Notes: generated from the sequence alone by a model not told the origin. A stretch of DNA of 64,000 nt from Pseudomonas capeferrum (GCF_013523055.1 NZ_JAAMQM010000010.1:1-64000); one strand, 5' to 3'; positions 44,652-54,324 are shown, counted from the stretch's first letter. Translations and numbers: made by a program.

Positions 44652-45706
44652 CGGCCTATATCCTGCGGCGCCTGCTGCTGATCATTCCGACCCTGCTGGC
44701 TATCCTGCTGGTCAATTTCGCCATCGTCCAGGCCGCGCCAGGTGGGCCCGTGGAGCAAGCGGTGGCACGCCTGCAGGGCCTCGCCGGCGGCGCGCCCGGA
44801 GCGCGGGTCGAGACCGTGCAAAACGCGTCCCGGGCCAGCCGTGGCCTCGACCCCAAGCTGATCGAGGAGATCAAGCGCCAGTACGGCTTCGACAAGAGCG
44901 CGCCGGAGCGCCTGTGGCTGATGCTTGGCCAGTATGCTCGGCTGGACTTTGGCAGCAGCTTCTTCCGCGGCGCCAAGGTCACGGATCTGATCGTGGACAA
45001 ACTGCCGGTTACCCTGTCCCTGGGCTTCTGGGCGACCTTGATCACCTACCTGGTGTCCATTCCGCTAGGTATTCGCAAGGCGGTACACCACGGCAGCCGC
45101 TTCGATGCCTGGAGCAGTGCCTTGATCGTGATCGGCTACGCCCTGCCGTCGTTCCTGTTCGCCTTGCTGCTGATCGTGCTGTTCGCCGGTGGCACCTCGC
45201 TGAACTGGTTCCCGGTTCGCGGCCTGGTCTCCGAGAATTTCGCGCAACTCAATCTGCTGGGCAAGGTGGCCGATTACTTCTGGCATCTGGTACTGCCGGT
45301 CAGCGCACTGGTGATCGGCGGTTTCGCGACCCTGACCTTGCTGACCAAGAACGCTTTCCTCGACGAGATCTCTCGCCAGTACGTGGTCACCGCCCGGGCC
45401 AAGGGGCTGAGCGAGCGTCGCGTGCTCTACGGACACGTCTTGCGCAACGCCATGCTGCTCGTGGTCGCAGGCATCCCACAGGCGCTGATCACCGTATTCT
45501 TTGCCGGTTCCCTGCTCATCGAGGTGATCTTTTCGCTCGATGGGCTCGGGCGCATGAGCTACGAAGCGGCAGTGTCGCGTGACTACCCGGTGGTGTTCGG
45601 CACCTTGTTCATCTTTACCCTGGCCGGCCTCCTGATCCGTCTGCTCGGTGACCTGGCCTATACCGTACTGGACCCACGCATCGACTTCGACGCGAGGTCG
45701 CACTGA
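44648..45706 (+). CDS. yejB: ABC transporter permease YejB-like
   Basis: A 352-residue inner-membrane permease of the oligopeptide family, with six helices and the EAA loop at [20 protein letters not shown] that contacts an ATPase. The N-terminal [20 protein letters not shown] segment is typical. The ATG overlaps the binding-protein stop and the gene's own stop overlaps yejE (TGATG), so the three genes are translationally coupled. Confidence 0.93.
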   Translation: MTAYILRRLLLIIPTLLAILLVNFAIVQAAPGGPVEQAVARLQGLAGGAPGARVETVQNASRASRGLDPKLIEEIKRQYGFDKSAPERLWLMLGQYARLDFGSSFFRGAKVTDLIVDKLPVTLSLGFWATLITYLVSIPLGIRKAVHHGSRFDAWSSALIVIGYALPSFLFALLLIVLFAGGTSLNWFPVRGLVSENFAQLNLLGKVADYFWHLVLPVSALVIGGFATLTLLTKNAFLDEISRQYVVTARAKGLSERRVLYGHVLRNAMLLVVAGIPQALITVFFAGSLLIEVIFSLDGLGRMSYEAAVSRDYPVVFGTLFIFTLAGLLIRLLGDLAYTVLDPRIDFDARSH

Positions 45707-46722
45707 TGCTGTCGCCCGTCGCACGCCGTCGCCTGCAGCGCTTTCGTCGCAACCGCAGGGGCTGGATCTCGCTGTGGCTGTTCGCGATCATCCTGCTGCT
45801 CAGCCTAGGCGCCGAACTGGTGGCCAACGACAAGCCGTTGCTGCTCAGCTACAAAGGCGAACTGTATGTGCCGATGCTCAAGCGCTATACCGAGCGGCAG
45901 TTCGGGGGACAACTGCCCTTCCAGCCCGACTACCGTAGCCAGTACGTCCGTCAGCTGATCGAGGCCCAAGGCGGCTGGATGCTCTTCCCGCCGATCCCAT
46001 TTGGCGCCGACACACCCAACTACGATTTGCAGGTACCGACGCCAAGCCCGCCATCCACGAGCAACTGGCTGGGCACCGACGATCAGGGCCGCGATGTCCT
46101 GGCGCGGGTACTGTACGGCACGCGCGTGTCGCTGCTGTTCGCCTTCACGCTGACAGCCATCAGTGTCCTGATCGGCCTGACCGCGGGCGCGCTGCAGGGT
46201 TATCACGGCGGTTGGGTCGACCTGCTTGGCCAACGCGTACTCGAGGTCTGGTCGGGCTTGCCGGTGCTTTACCTGCTGATCATCCTCAGTGGCTTCGTGG
46301 AGCCGGACTTCTGGTGGCTGCTGGGGATCATGGCGCTGTTTTCGTGGCTGGCGCTGGTCGACGTGGTGCGCGCCGAATTCCTTCGCGGGCGCAACCTGGA
46401 ATACGTCAAGGCTGCCAGGGCGCTCGGCCTGCCGGATCATCAGGTGATGCTGAGACATATCCTGCCCAATGCCATGAACGCTACCCTGACTTATGTGCCG
46501 TTCATGCTGACCGGGGCCATTTCGACCTTGACCGCCCTGGATTTCCTCGGCTTCGGCATGCCGGCTGGCAGCGCCTCGCTGGGGGAGCTGGTGACCCAGG
46601 GCAAGCAGCACCTGGAAGCGCCCTGGCTGGGTTTCACGGCGTTTTTCGCCCTGGCCCTGATCCTGTCGCTATTGGTATTCATCGGCGATGCCTTGCGCGA
46701 GGCCTTCGACCCTCGAGCCTGA
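45706..46722 (+). CDS. yejE: ABC transporter permease YejE-like
   Basis: A 338-residue partner permease with the large periplasmic loop after the first helix (KGELYVPMLKRYTERQFGG) that marks YejE, the DQGRDVLARVLYGTRVSL segment, and an EAA loop at AARALGLPDHQVMLRHILPNA. In other species the duplicated ATPase YejF is encoded next; here the next gene is hbdH, so the ATPase must be elsewhere or lost. Confidence 0.93.
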   Translation: MLSPVARRRLQRFRRNRRGWISLWLFAIILLLSLGAELVANDKPLLLSYKGELYVPMLKRYTERQFGGQLPFQPDYRSQYVRQLIEAQGGWMLFPPIPFGADTPNYDLQVPTPSPPSTSNWLGTDDQGRDVLARVLYGTRVSLLFAFTLTAISVLIGLTAGALQGYHGGWVDLLGQRVLEVWSGLPVLYLLIILSGFVEPDFWWLLGIMALFSWLALVDVVRAEFLRGRNLEYVKAARALGLPDHQVMLRHILPNAMNATLTYVPFMLTGAISTLTALDFLGFGMPAGSASLGELVTQGKQHLEAPWLGFTAFFALALILSLLVFIGDALREAFDPRA

Positions 46723-46764
46723 ACCGCGCGGCCGGCACCGCTTCATTCGTCCAAGGAGCTTTCC

Positions 46765-47535
46765 ATGAATCTGCACGGCAAGACAGCGGTCATCACCGGT
46801 TCCACCAGCGGCATCGGTCTCGGCATCGCCCAGGCGCTGGCCAGGGCTGGGGCGAATATCGTGCTCAACGGGTTCGGCGACGCCAAGGCGGCGATCGACG
46901 AGGTGGCCAGGCACGGGGGCAAGGTCAGTCATCACCCGGCCGATTTGTGCGAGGTCGAGCAGATCGAGGCACTCTTTGCCCATGCCGAAGCGGTTTTCGG
47001 CGCGGTCGATATCCTGGTCAACAATGCCGGAATCCAGCACGTGGCGCCGGTCGATCAGTTCCCGCCCGAGGCCTGGGACAAGATCATCGCACTGAACCTG
47101 TCGGCGGTCTTCCATGGTACGCAGCGTGTCTTGCCGGGTATGCGGGCGCGCGACTGGGGGCGTATCGTCAACGTCGCTTCCGTGCACGGCTTGGTCGGGT
47201 CGACCGGCAAGGCGGCTTACGTGGCGGCCAAGCATGGGGTGATCGGCCTGACCAAGGTGGTCGGCCTGGAAACCGCTACCAGCAATGTCACCTGCAATGC
47301 CATCTGCCCTGGCTGGGTACTGACGCCGCTGGTGCAGAAGCAGATCGATGACCGCGTCGCCGCGGGCGCCGAGCCACGACAGGCGCGGCAGGATCTGCTG
47401 GCCGAGAAGCAGCCGTCACTCGCCTTCGTGACCCCGGAGCATCTCGGGGAGCTGGTGGTGTTCCTGTGCAGCGAAGCGGGTAGCCAGGTCCGTGGCGCGG
47501 CATGGAATGTCGACGGGGGCTGGCTGGCCAGGTAA
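46765..47535 (+). CDS. hbdH: 3-Hydroxybutyrate dehydrogenase
   Basis: A 256-residue short-chain dehydrogenase that converts D-3-hydroxybutyrate to acetoacetate with NAD. It has the TGSTSGIGLGIA cofactor motif, NNAGIQHVAPV, and the catalytic Ser-Tyr-Lys in NVASVHGLVGSTGKAAYVAAKHG. The C-terminal RGAAWNVDGGWLAR is typical. AAGGAG precedes the ATG. The next gene activates acetoacetate, so the pair forms a ketone-body pathway. Confidence 0.94.
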   Translation: MNLHGKTAVITGSTSGIGLGIAQALARAGANIVLNGFGDAKAAIDEVARHGGKVSHHPADLCEVEQIEALFAHAEAVFGAVDILVNNAGIQHVAPVDQFPPEAWDKIIALNLSAVFHGTQRVLPGMRARDWGRIVNVASVHGLVGSTGKAAYVAAKHGVIGLTKVVGLETATSNVTCNAICPGWVLTPLVQKQIDDRVAAGAEPRQARQDLLAEKQPSLAFVTPEHLGELVVFLCSEAGSQVRGAAWNVDGGWLAR

Positions 47536-47680
47536 GCGGCTGGATCGCTCTGGACCGGCGGGGATCGAGTCGCTGCGCGGCGTGATCGGTCGCACATCCA
47601 TCGGTGCAATGGACCACACTGTATTGGACTGGCGGCGCAAGGGCGCATCGCTTCCACAATCGGTACCGGAGGAGTCAGGC

Positions 47681-49639
47681 ATGAGCGAAGTTCTGTGGCG
47701 CCCGAGCACGGCACAAGTCCAGGCGAGCCGGATGGATGCGTTTCGTCGCCAGGTCAACCGGCGCTACCACCTTGAGCTGAATGACTATGCCGCCTTGCAC
47801 CGCTGGAGCATCGAGCAGCGCCCGGCGTTCTGGGAGGCGCTGGCGGAGTGCTTCCAGGTGCGCTGGCACGCATCGCCGCGCAAGGTCCTGGACGACACCG
47901 GGCACATGCGCGAAGCGCGATGGTTCGCTGGGGCGACGCTGAACTACGCCGAACACCTGCTCCTACGTCGTGACGATGGCACGGCGGTGGTGGCCGTGGG
48001 TGAGGATGGTACGCGCCAGGCCTTGAGCCACGCGGACCTCGCCGCCCATGTCGCGGGACTGCAACGCGCGTTGCGCGAGGCGGGTATCGGCGAGGGCGAC
48101 CGGGTAGCGGCGGTGATGCCCAACACCTGGCAGACCCTGGTGGCCATGCTCGCATGCGCCAGTCTCGGGGCCATCTGGTCGAGCGCATCTCCGGACTTCG
48201 GTACTCATGGCATCATCGACCGTTTCGGCCAGATCGAGCCGAAGCTGTTGATCGTCTGCGCCGGATATCGGTACGCCGGCAGATCCATCGATCAGGTCGA
48301 GAAGGTCAACCAGGTGATAGGCGGCTTGCCGGGGCTGCAACGACTGCTGGTGGTCCCCTACGGCCGACCGCACACTCGCGCCGACGAATTCACGGCGCCG
48401 CGGGTCAGCTTGTGGGACGACTTCTACCAGCCCGGAGGAGAGCCCGCATTCGTCCCGCTGCCCTTCGACCATCCGCTCTACATCCTCTATTCCAGCGGCA
48501 CCACGGGCGTGCCCAAATGCATCGTCCACCGCGCGGGCGGCGTGCTGCTGCAACATCTCAAGGAACACGGCCTGCACAGCGACTTGAAGCCCGACGATGT
48601 GTTGTTCTACTACACCACCTGTGGCTGGATGATGTGGAACTGGCTGGTCGGGGGGCTGGCCGTGGGCGCGACCCTGGTGCTGTACGACGGCTCGCCGTTC
48701 CATCCGGGCCCATCGCGCCTGCTGGACCTGATCGACAGCGAACGCATTCAGGCCTTCGGCACCAGTGCCAAGTACCTGGCCGCGCTGGAGCAGACCGGCC
48801 TGGAGCCGATGCGCAGCCACGCGCTCGACAGTCTGCGCCTGATCATGTCCACCGGGTCGCCGCTCTCGCCGCACAGCTACGATTACGTGTACACCCGCAT
48901 CAAGACCGACCTGTGCCTGGCCTCCATGTCCGGCGGGACGGATATCGTCTCCTGTTTCGTGCTTGGCAATCCGACCTTGCCGGTGCATCGCGGCGAGATC
49001 CAATGCAAGGGGCTCGGCATGGCGGTCGAAGTCTGGGACGAAGATGGCAGGCAGGTGATCGGCGAGAAAGGCGAGCTGGTCTGCACCCGCGCCTGCCCGA
49101 GCATGCCGTCGGGGTTCTGGGGGGATGAAGACGGCTCACGCTACCGCGATGCCTACTTCAGCCAGTACCCGGACGTGTGGTCGCAAGGCGACTATGCCGA
49201 GGAACACACCACGGGCGGCCTGATGATTCATGGGCGCTCGGACGCGGTGCTCAACCCGGGTGGCGTGCGCATCGGCACGGCGGAGATCTATCGTCAGGTG
49301 GAAAAGGTCGAAGAGGTACTGGAGAGCGTCGCCATCGGCCAGCAGTGGCATGGCGATGTGCGCGTGGTGCTGTTCGTCCGCCTGCGCGATGGCCTGCGTC
49401 TCGATGATGCCCTGACCGAGCGCATACGCCAGGTCATTCGTCACTATACGACCCCCCGTCACGTGCCTGCGGTGATTGCCCAGGTGACCGACATACCACG
49501 CACCCTCAGTGGCAAGCTGGTCGAGTTGGCCATTCGCAATGTGGTACACGGGCTGCCGGTCAAGAACACCGACGCGTTGGCCAACCCTGAAGCCCTCGAG
49601 CAATTCCGCGACCGCGCCGAGCTGCGCGATCAGGCATAA
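47681..49639 (+). CDS. Acetoacetyl-CoA synthetase
   Basis: A 652-residue AMP-forming ligase producing acetoacetyl-CoA from acetoacetate, CoA and ATP. The ATP-binding signature ILYSSGTTGVPKCIVH is intact, as are FYYTTCGWMMWNWLVGG and the C-terminal lysine region PRTLSGKLVE. The length is right for this branch. GGAGGAG precedes the ATG at 47681. The preceding hbdH supplies the substrate. Confidence 0.93.
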   Translation: MSEVLWRPSTAQVQASRMDAFRRQVNRRYHLELNDYAALHRWSIEQRPAFWEALAECFQVRWHASPRKVLDDTGHMREARWFAGATLNYAEHLLLRRDDGTAVVAVGEDGTRQALSHADLAAHVAGLQRALREAGIGEGDRVAAVMPNTWQTLVAMLACASLGAIWSSASPDFGTHGIIDRFGQIEPKLLIVCAGYRYAGRSIDQVEKVNQVIGGLPGLQRLLVVPYGRPHTRADEFTAPRVSLWDDFYQPGGEPAFVPLPFDHPLYILYSSGTTGVPKCIVHRAGGVLLQHLKEHGLHSDLKPDDVLFYYTTCGWMMWNWLVGGLAVGATLVLYDGSPFHPGPSRLLDLIDSERIQAFGTSAKYLAALEQTGLEPMRSHALDSLRLIMSTGSPLSPHSYDYVYTRIKTDLCLASMSGGTDIVSCFVLGNPTLPVHRGEIQCKGLGMAVEVWDEDGRQVIGEKGELVCTRACPSMPSGFWGDEDGSRYRDAYFSQYPDVWSQGDYAEEHTTGGLMIHGRSDAVLNPGGVRIGTAEIYRQVEKVEEVLESVAIGQQWHGDVRVVLFVRLRDGLRLDDALTERIRQVIRHYTTPRHVPAVIAQVTDIPRTLSGKLVELAIRNVVHGLPVKNTDALANPEALEQFRDRAELRDQA

Positions 49640-49670
49640 TGGCGCCCTTTGCTCCGCGTACAGGTACTCC

Positions 49671-49946
49671 ATGAAAGCCCAAGCCCGCCACATTCTGGTC
49701 AAGACCGCCGAAGAGGCCGAGCAGCTCAAGCAACGCCTCGCCAAGGGCGATGCCTTCGACGTGCTGGCCAAGAAATTTTCCCTCTGTCCTTCCGGCAAGC
49801 GTGGCGGCGACCTGGGAGAAGTGCGTCCGGGACAGCTGGTGGGTGCGGTCGACCAGGTGATTTTCAAGAAGCCGCTGCGCGTGGTGCATGGGCCGATCAA
49901 GACCAAGTTCGGTTATCACCTGGTGCAGGTTTTCTATCGCGATTGA
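49671..49946 (+). CDS. Second small parvulin-type peptidyl-prolyl isomerase
   Basis: A 91-residue PpiC-like rotamase (ARHILVKTAEEAEQLK, CPSGKRGGDLGEVRPGQLV, KTKFGYHLVQV). It is clearly related to the protein encoded at 42330 but differs at about half of its positions, with a more basic sequence. It follows the acetoacetyl-CoA synthetase gene by 31 bases. Confidence 0.9.
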   Translation: MKAQARHILVKTAEEAEQLKQRLAKGDAFDVLAKKFSLCPSGKRGGDLGEVRPGQLVGAVDQVIFKKPLRVVHGPIKTKFGYHLVQVFYRD

Positions 49947-49968
49947 TGGGTGGGCATTTGAAGTTTCA

Positions 49969-49990
49969 AGCAGAGCGCCGAGGCTCTGCT
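49969..49990 (+). terminator. Hairpin after the second parvulin gene
   Basis: AGCAGAGC at 49969-49976 pairs with GCTCTGCT at 49983-49990 across a six-base loop, 22 bases after the stop codon. No clear T run follows, so it is a likely but not certain terminator. Confidence 0.55.
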
Positions 49991-50036
49991 GGTCGATGAA
50001 GTAGAGTCAAAGGATGCCGCCGTCTTCAATGCCACA

Positions 50037-50678
50037 TCAACGGCGCATCGTCAGGAGACCCACGCCGGCACAGCCGAGCAGCGAGGCGCTGCAGCGGTTG
50101 AATAGTCGTCGCGGGCCCGGCTGGTTGAACCACCGCTGCAAGTAGGCGCCAAGGCCGGCATAGAGTCCGATGGCCACCCACTCCAGCAAGAGAAAGAGTG
50201 CCCCCAACCAGAGGAACTGCTCACCGATCGACCAGTCGCCCCCTACTGTAACGAACTGCGGCAAGAACGCGGTGAAGATCAGGATGGCCTTGGGATTGCC
50301 TGCCGCGACGAGAAATTCCTGGCGAGCCAGCCGCATGATCGCTCGTCCACTCAGCGTGCCCGTGATCTCGCAGCTGCCGTCATGCGGGATGTCCACCGGC
50401 GCGCGCCACAGTCGCCAGGCGATGTGGAACAGGTAGGCGGCGCCCAGTATCTTGATCGCCATGAACAGGTATTCGCTTGTATGCAGCACCACCGCCAGGC
50501 CCAGGGCGGCAAGCGCGATCATGCCGCTGAAGGCGATAATACGTCCGGCGCCCGCGACACAGGCAGTACGCAGGCCATGCCGACTGGCATTGTGCAGCGA
50601 CAGCAGGTTGTTGGGGCCCGGCGCCATGTTCAGGGCGAAGCAGGCGGGGATGAACAGCAGCAAATTCGTCAGGTCCAT
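50037..50678 (-). CDS. LysE/RhtB-family amino acid exporter
   Basis: A 213-residue membrane protein with six hydrophobic segments and the signatures ALNMAPGPNNLLSLHNAS and AAGNPKAILIFTAFLPQF. AAGGAGAA precedes the ATG. It is divergent from an AraC-type regulator gene 132 bases away, which may control it. Confidence 0.92.
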   Translation of the reverse strand: MDLTNLLLFIPACFALNMAPGPNNLLSLHNASRHGLRTACVAGAGRIIAFSGMIALAALGLAVVLHTSEYLFMAIKILGAAYLFHIAWRLWRAPVDIPHDGSCEITGTLSGRAIMRLARQEFLVAAGNPKAILIFTAFLPQFVTVGGDWSIGEQFLWLGALFLLLEWVAIGLYAGLGAYLQRWFNQPGPRRLFNRCSASLLGCAGVGLLTMRR

Positions 50679-50810
50679 TCTTGTTCTCCTTGGCGATCGA
50701 CGCAGCCTCGCCCGCGCCGGGCGCGAGCGTCAAGCACAGTGAAGGCTCGAATGGCCGTAACAGAAACCTGGGGTTACACTGCCCGACCACCTTTTATGTA
50801 TTGGGCAATG

Positions 50811-51635
50811 ATGAGCCAAGCCTCCAGCCATTTCTGGCATGATCCGGCGATGCCCTGGGTCGAGAGCCGCCGCGCTTGTCATAGCCGTGCGTGCTACAAG
50901 GCCCACAGCCATCCGACCTTCTCCATCGGCGCCGTCGATGCGGGGGCCAGCCATTTCAGTGGCGCCGGCCCTGAGCAGGTGCGCCTGACGCCCGGCACCC
51001 TGGTGCTGGTGCCTGCTCATCGAGTGCATGCCTGCAACCCGGAACCGGGCCAGGCCTGGAGCTACCAGATGCTGCACCTGGACGCCGACTGGCTGCGCCA
51101 ATTGCGCCTGGAGACAGGTATCGATGTCGGCGAACCAGGCGCCACGGCTCGCATCACCCGGACTCCTGCCCTGTATCGGCAATTCTGCCGCCTCAACACG
51201 CTGCTGTTCGGTGCCGCCAGCGCCGCGGAGAAAGAAGCCGCTCTGATCGAGTTCATCGGCGATCATGATTTCCAGCAATACCCAACCTTGGTAGCGGCGC
51301 CAGTACCGAGCTTGAGCCCCCCTGCCCTGCGGCATCTGGTCAGCCAAATCGAGGAGGCCGATCTCGGCGAACTCACGGTAGAGAATCTGGCGGCGAGCGC
51401 CGGCCTGGGCCGCTATCAGCTGATTCGCGGTTTCCGCGCGGCAACTGGCATGACGCCCCATGCCTATCTGCTCAACGCACGGATCAACCGCGCACGAGGC
51501 TGGCTGCGCGAGGGGTTGGAGCTTGCCGAGATCGCCTATCGTCTGGGCTTTGCCGACCAAAGCCACTTCCAACGGGTCTTCAAGGCGCATGCCGGGGTGA
51601 CTCCGGGACACTACCGCGTGCGACACGCGCAATAA
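50811..51635 (+). CDS. AraC-family transcription regulator
   Basis: A 274-residue regulator with an N-terminal cupin sensor domain (HSHPTFSIGAVDAG, LVLVPAHRVHACNP) and a C-terminal double helix-turn-helix (LAASAGLGRYQLIRGF, IAYRLGFADQSHFQRVFKAHAG). Members of this type often control adjacent exporters; LysE-type genes lie on both sides. Starts at 50796, 50808 and 50811 are all in frame; 50811 gives the most natural N-terminus. Confidence 0.88.
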   Translation: MSQASSHFWHDPAMPWVESRRACHSRACYKAHSHPTFSIGAVDAGASHFSGAGPEQVRLTPGTLVLVPAHRVHACNPEPGQAWSYQMLHLDADWLRQLRLETGIDVGEPGATARITRTPALYRQFCRLNTLLFGAASAAEKEAALIEFIGDHDFQQYPTLVAAPVPSLSPPALRHLVSQIEEADLGELTVENLAASAGLGRYQLIRGFRAATGMTPHAYLLNARINRARGWLREGLELAEIAYRLGFADQSHFQRVFKAHAGVTPGHYRVRHAQ

Positions 51636-51701
51636 TCTTCAATACGCGCCAGGTTCGCCGGACCAGACTGACGGCTTTTCGTCACCTGGAAACCTCGCTC
51701 C

Positions 51702-52325
51702 ATGGAACAGTTCCTGATCATCGCCGCCGCGCATTTCCTTGCTCTTCTCTCCCCGGGTCCCGATTTCTTCCTGATTGCCCGGACGTCCATCAACGCCGGT
51801 TGGCGCGTGGCCAGCGGTGCCTGTCTGGGGATCGCCCTGGCCAATGGCATCTTCATCCTGGCGGCCTTTACGGGCGTCTCTGTGCTCGAAGTCGGCAGCC
51901 CGTTATTCATCGTTTTGCAACTGGCGGGATGCGCCTATCTCCTGTACCTGGGCTGGCTGTTCATCCGCCATGCCGGCGGCAGCACCCTGACGCCGGCCGA
52001 GGGGCAGGAACGGGGGCCCGGTCGCTGGCTGCAAGGCCTGTGGATGGGGCTGTTGTCGGGACTGCTAAACCCCAAGAACGCACTATTCTATGTCAGCCTG
52101 GCCAGCATGATCGCCGGCAGCCATACCGGGTCGGGCTGGAAACTGGTCTACGGCGCCTGGATGTTCGGCGTCGTCCTGTCGTGGGATCTGCTGGTGGCGG
52201 TCGCGATCGGCAACCGGCGCGTCCTGCGTCGATTCTCCCATGCCTTGCCTTGGCTGGAACGCAGTACCGGTGTCTTGTTGATCCTGCTGGCCCTGGGCGT
52301 GCTGGTGCATCTGGCATTGAGCTGA
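51702..52325 (+). CDS. LysE/RhtB-family amino acid exporter
   Basis: A 207-residue six-helix exporter with LLSPGPDFFLIARTSINAG near the N-terminus and GLLNPKNALFYVSLASM in the middle. It follows the AraC-family gene by 66 bases on the same strand and could be its target or co-transcribed with it. Confidence 0.92.
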   Translation: MEQFLIIAAAHFLALLSPGPDFFLIARTSINAGWRVASGACLGIALANGIFILAAFTGVSVLEVGSPLFIVLQLAGCAYLLYLGWLFIRHAGGSTLTPAEGQERGPGRWLQGLWMGLLSGLLNPKNALFYVSLASMIAGSHTGSGWKLVYGAWMFGVVLSWDLLVAVAIGNRRVLRRFSHALPWLERSTGVLLILLALGVLVHLALS

Positions 52326-52372
52326 CCCAGGCGTCGAATAGTGGCACAGGCCGCTTCAGGCAAGGGTTCAGC

Positions 52373-52525
52373 ATGTGTACGATACTTCAATGCAGCGCCT
52401 TGCTGGCGCTGGCTTTCTACGGTCTTACACAGGCTGCAGCAGCGCAAGTCGAGGTTCGCTTCGAGCGTCCCGAGCAATTTCGCGATGCCAGTTTGAACGG
52501 TCGAGGCCAGGAGCGCCTTGATTGA
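52373..52525 (+). pseudogene. Truncated start of a DUF3016-like secreted protein
   Basis: ATG 52373 begins a signal peptide (CSALLALAFYGLTQAAA) followed by QVEVRFERPEQFRDASLNGRG, which resembles the beginning of DUF3016 proteins of about 170 residues. The frame then stops at 52523-52525 after 50 codons, and the sequence to the next gene (52613) shows no continuation in any frame. It looks like a gene that lost its 3' two thirds. Confidence 0.5.
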
Positions 52526-52612
52526 GATTGTGCCAACGCAAGTGATAGTGACGCACTTCCTAGAAGTATTTCCCCCTTAGTCTGTTCGCAGCAACTTTGA
52601 AGGATCAATGTA

Positions 52613-53356
52613 ATGAAATCCTGTGCCGTCCAACTGGCATCCATCAAGGGCGACCTTGCCGCCAACCTGTCGCGTCATCTCCTGGCCGCCCGGCAGGCAC
52701 TGGAGCGAGACGCCGAACTTGTCTGCTTCCCGGAATTATCGCTGACCGGCTATGAGCCGCGTCTGGCTCGGCAATTGGCGCTGTCCCCTGATACGCCGCT
52801 GCTGCAGCCCCTGCAAGCGCTCTGTGATATCAGTCATGCTTCTATCTGCGTGGGCCTGCCTCTGTCGATCGCGGGCGGTGTGCGTATCGGCATGATGATT
52901 CTCCGACCTCATAGCCCTCGCCTGATCTATACCAAGCGGCGTCTGCATGAAGATGAAGTGGCCTGGTTCACGGCTGGCGAGCAGCCGCTCATCTTCGCCG
53001 CGGGCTCACATCGAGTCGCGCCGGCCATTTGTTATGAATCGATGTTCCTGGAGCATGCCGAGGAGGCGCGCGGCCTTGGCGCCGACCTGTACATGGTCAG
53101 CGTGGCCAAGACAGCCAAAGGTATTCAGGAGGGATTCAAGCACTATCCCGAGGTTGCGCGGCGTCTGAATCTGCCGGTGCTGATGGCCAACTGCACGGGG
53201 CCGGCGGATGACTTCATCGGAGCGGGTCGTTCCGCAGCCTGGGATCACAGGGGTCGCCTGGTGGCCGAGCTCGATCATCAGCAGCAAGGATTGCTCATGT
53301 TTGATAGTCGCCAGGGGTCGGCCGAAACATTCATGCTGACCGGCATGGCAGCTTGA
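52613..53356 (+). CDS. Carbon-nitrogen hydrolase (nitrilase superfamily)
   Basis: A 247-residue cytoplasmic amidase-type enzyme. The catalytic triad is Glu41 (FPELSLTGYE), Lys108 (YTKRRLHEDE) and Cys140 (PAICYES). It most likely hydrolyses an amide such as an omega-amido acid or N-carbamoyl compound. It is convergent with ogt. It stands alone; the preceding small frame is a gene remnant. Confidence 0.9.
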   Translation: MKSCAVQLASIKGDLAANLSRHLLAARQALERDAELVCFPELSLTGYEPRLARQLALSPDTPLLQPLQALCDISHASICVGLPLSIAGGVRIGMMILRPHSPRLIYTKRRLHEDEVAWFTAGEQPLIFAAGSHRVAPAICYESMFLEHAEEARGLGADLYMVSVAKTAKGIQEGFKHYPEVARRLNLPVLMANCTGPADDFIGAGRSAAWDHRGRLVAELDHQQQGLLMFDSRQGSAETFMLTGMAA

Positions 53357-53394
53357 TCCACCGGACTTCATCGAAACGGGCGGCCTGTCCTGGC

Positions 53395-53895
53395 TTAGAA
53401 ATCCAGCGCGAGACTTTGCCGCCCTTCCAGTGCCAGCAGATAGTGCTTGGCCTCGAGGCCACCGGCAAACCCGGTAAGGCTGCCCGAGGCCCCGATCACG
53501 CGATGGCAAGGCGCGATGATCGAGATCGGATTGCGCCCATTGGCCGCGCCGACGGCTCGCACCGCCGACGGATTGCCGATTTGCCGGGCGATTTCGCCGT
53601 AACTGCGGGTTTCGCCGAACGGAATGGTCAGCAGCGCTGCCCATACGTCGCGCTGGAATCCCGTGCCGGCAAAATCCAGCTGCAGGTCGAACCGCTGTCG
53701 CTGCCCCGCGAAGTATTCCTGTAACTGTCGCCCCACCTCCTGCAGGACTTCATGCCGGTCGTTGCGCTCAAGATCGCCGAGTCGTACTCGGTTGGCGCGC
53801 TCTTGTTCCCACAGCACGGCGGCCAGCCGGTCGCCCCGTGCGACGAGCGTCAGTGTTCCGACAGGAGATGGCAGCAGTGTATAGACATTGGACAT
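53395..53895 (-). CDS. ogt: Methylated-DNA--protein-cysteine methyltransferase
   Basis: A 166-residue repair protein that takes the methyl group from O6-methylguanine in a single-use reaction. The acceptor Cys130 is in IIAPCHRVIG, with the DNA-binding segment RAVGAANGRNP in front and the arginine finger region GETRSYGEIA earlier. There is no Ada regulatory domain, so it is the Ogt form. The ATG at 53895 matches the conserved beginning SNVYTLLPSPVG. Confidence 0.94.
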   Translation of the reverse strand: MSNVYTLLPSPVGTLTLVARGDRLAAVLWEQERANRVRLGDLERNDRHEVLQEVGRQLQEYFAGQRQRFDLQLDFAGTGFQRDVWAALLTIPFGETRSYGEIARQIGNPSAVRAVGAANGRNPISIIAPCHRVIGASGSLTGFAGGLEAKHYLLALEGRQSLALDF

Positions 53896-54057
53896 GAGCG
53901 GTTCCCGCGAGGTAACGAGCGACAAGCGGCACTCTACGCAGTCGACTGGCAGTGCGCACTCGCTTTCTTGCGCTTGCATCGGCTGGAGGCCGCCGCGCGC
54001 AAGGCGGCAGCTTTTCGAGACGGCTGCCTCCTTCTCTGGCCGCCGAGTGCAACCGAC

Positions 54058-54267
54058 ATGAGAAAAAATGAATTCCCCTTGCAGGGGTACGTCAGAACCC
54101 ATGAGCACGGTAAATCTGACGAGGTAACAGAGATGACTATCGAAGCAGAGAGTATTGCCAAACTCACTGAGGCACTGAAGGTACGAGGCCTCACAAGGGT
54201 ATCGGATATTGCCTTCACTCGAGCGCCTTACCGGCGTGGGCACCGCTGGATCTGCACCATTGAATAG
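54058..54267 (+). CDS. Small hypothetical protein
   Basis: A possible 69-residue protein (MRKNEFPLQGYV... to HRWICTIE). The second half, MTIEAESIAKLTEALKVRGL, is natural in composition and could be the true protein from an inner ATG. No domain is recognised. No good ribosome site lies before 54058. It is between ogt and another small gene in a stretch of short unknown genes. Confidence 0.4.
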   Translation: MRKNEFPLQGYVRTHEHGKSDEVTEMTIEAESIAKLTEALKVRGLTRVSDIAFTRAPYRRGHRWICTIE

Positions 54268-54324
54268 CAGTCCAGTTGCTGGCGGGCCGGAATACCCCGG
54301 CGCCGCCGGCACCCATCTCGAGGC

